A stretch of DNA of 20,132 nucleotides, taken from contig JADNYJ010000573.1 of assembly GCA_015501075.1 (NCBI GenBank), positions 1-20,132 of the forward strand. Reading direction: 5' to 3'. Both the position numbers and the translations under genes were made by a program. The notes beneath the pieces are model-generated. The model was not told the origin of the DNA. It was given only the letters and a program-made list of their open reading frames with translations, and did not search any database. This DNA comes from Gymnopilus junonius (taxonomy: Eukaryota; Basidiomycota; Agaricomycetes; Agaricales; Galerinaceae). How positions within the stretch are numbered: the first letter of the stretch is position 1; the number at the start of each line of letters is the position of its first letter. Positions 18,953 through 20,132 of this stretch are shown here, one piece after another.

Positions 18953-20132
18953 TTAGAATACCAGTTTAATCTGCAGGATTTGGAGAACAGGAAGTAAGAT
19001 GTTCGCGAATCCTATACCCCTTTGAATGCTTAAAATATATTGGAGCCCTTCGTCTGTGGCGAACAATATTGGTGTCGATGGAGCAGAGAGGAGAATCAAC
19101 TTCAGCGTGGAAGTAGCAAATGCGTGGTGACGAGGGTTCCAAAAAGATGTTGATTTTTCTGAAAATTTCACCTCCATATTACTAACCATTCCAAGGTTCG
19201 GAAAATTTGGTGGGGGACTATATCCACCCTGGAGCGCCTCACGGACAGTGATTGAGAGGCTCGTGTCATCTACCCACAGTCTTACGCAGAATACAGCTTC
19301 GGGGACCTCCAGCGTTACAGTAATTCGAACCACATTTTGGGCTGAAAGGTAAGTGTTGGAAAGATTGGATAGCGCCTGAACGGCAACACTGCTCGGGATG
19401 TTCGAAAAGGGGTTTGGAACTGACAGCTCCATTGAACAATCTTTAGGCAGAATGACGAAACGTAGCAAGCATGTAAGGAGTTGCATGCCGGATTCGATCT
19501 TTACATACTTTAAAGCAGTGGGCCTTGCGACAATTGTTAAGGGCATAGGTATGACCTCGGTGATCAATGTAGGAAGTTCGAGCTGGAGGGTTTCTAGATG
19601 AGGGGCCATATTGAGAAGCCTCGACACTTCAGAAATGGAAGAAAATGAATTGATGGACACCGAGCGAAGGTGGCCGAGCCAAGCTGCCGTCTGAAAGTTG
19701 AAATTTAGGCTTCCAGGATGGAAGATGGTAAGACATGGCGCTGTGTTTGCAAACAAGGTTGAATCCAAATCGGTGTTGATTCTATCCACATAGCCAGAAA
19801 TAATGAATTCGCAAAGACGCGGAGCTGGAAGGAAGATGGCGCGCCAGAATTGAAGATTCGTTGCTCGCCTATCAATGCTCACGACAAATCTCTGGACTCT
19901 GCTCCAATGAGTACCCAACAGAGAAGAAAGAAAATCTGGCAAGAAAGATTGCGTTCTTTGTATTCGAGTCATAGCATCAGCGCCTACGACCCAATCTATG
20001 TGGTAGCGTTCTACGAAAGTGCCCTTGATCCAGAGGGAGGAGGTTGTGCCCGTACGTCGTACGACTTCGTCGCACCAGTCCCTGGACTTCTGCCACTGAA
20101 GACATCTAGGTCGATAACATGTCCCCATAGAT
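18953..20132 (-). CDS. F-box-like protein, C-terminal part (N-terminus beyond right edge)
   Basis: A minus-strand frame runs open from the right edge to TAA at 18953-18955, about 391 residues in one exon. The start of the open stretch (WCDEVVRRTGTTSSLWIKG), then LLGTHWSRVQRFVVSI, LPAPRLCEFIISG, LGHLRSVSINSFSSISEVSRLL and MAPHLETLQLELP follow the layout of the large agaric F-box family. There an N-terminal F-box is followed by LWxxVIDL and leucine-rich repeats. The usual LWGHVIDLDVF is visible at the very edge (20130-20098), but in another frame from the rest, so one base appears to be missing near 20097-20100. The F-box itself would lie outside. Such proteins act as substrate adaptors of SCF ubiquitin ligases. 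The repeat part here is hydrophobic and weakly conserved; no substrate can be named. Confidence 0.65.
   Translation of the reverse strand, partial: SMGTCYRPRCLQWQKSRDWCDEVVRRTGTTSSLWIKGTFVERYHIDWVVGADAMTRIQRTQSFLPDFLSSLLGTHWSRVQRFVVSIDRRATNLQFWRAIFLPAPRLCEFIISGYVDRINTDLDSTLFANTAPCLTIFHPGSLNFNFQTAAWLGHLRSVSINSFSSISEVSRLLNMAPHLETLQLELPTLITEVIPMPLTIVARPTALKYVKIESGMQLLTCLLRFVILPKDCSMELSVPNPFSNIPSSVAVQALSNLSNTYLSAQNVVRITVTLEVPEAVFCVRLWVDDTSLSITVREALQGGYSPPPNFPNLGMVSNMEVKFSEKSTSFWNPRHHAFATSTLKLILLSAPSTPILFATDEGLQYILSIQRGIGFANILLPVLQILQIKLVF

Noticed and set aside
1..20132. CRISPR array, prokaryotic defence island, phage or IS element
   Set aside because: The genes are spliced and eukaryotic, and there are no regularly spaced repeats, operons or transposase signatures.

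Overview
This looks like nuclear DNA of a filamentous basidiomycete, most likely a mushroom-forming Agaricomycete. The genes are intron-dense, with introns of about 45-85 bases, GTRNGY-type donors and CTRAY-like branch points. Several proteins are of fungal type: a Ski8/WDR61 WD40 protein, ribosomal protein eS12, a PCD1-like Nudix enzyme ending in a peroxisomal SKL signal, and an agaric-type F-box protein. I see no bacterial operon, CRISPR array, transposon with recognisable ends, tRNA or rRNA. All family names come from motif reading; no database was searched.

Layout, left to right. 1-408 (+): C-terminal end of a multi-pass membrane protein. 922-2191 (+): nuclear-looking protein whose motifs line up with the alkyladenine DNA glycosylase (AAG/MPG) fold. 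2192-3606: no gene seen. 3607-5183 (+): seven-exon dual-specificity phosphatase with an active domain followed by a degenerate second copy. 5407-6806 (+): eight-exon Nudix hydrolase of the CoA-diphosphatase type. 7122 to about 12270 (+): very long coiled-coil and low-complexity protein of unknown function, with one clear frame break and an uncertain 3' half. 12929-13945 (+): small protein with an atypical WW domain. 13946-15923: about 2 kb with no gene seen. 15924-17273 (-): SKI8. 17561-18058 (+): RPS12, divergent from SKI8. 18953-20132 (-): F-box-like protein running off the right edge.

The genes do not form a pathway. The divergent SKI8/RPS12 pair, which probably shares one promoter region, is the only arrangement suggesting shared regulation (mRNA surveillance or transcription elongation, and translation).

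The points most worth a second look are the active plus dead phosphatase tandem, the AAG-like protein that keeps the catalytic Glu/Tyr/His pattern but not the tyrosine-rich intercalation loop, a 21-base in-frame microexon carrying the Nudix catalytic core, the probable ATG-only first exon of SKI8, and a set of frame breaks that all look like one missing base. The break inside RPS12 is the clearest. It suggests base-deletion errors in this assembly, and any gene model here should be read with that in mind.
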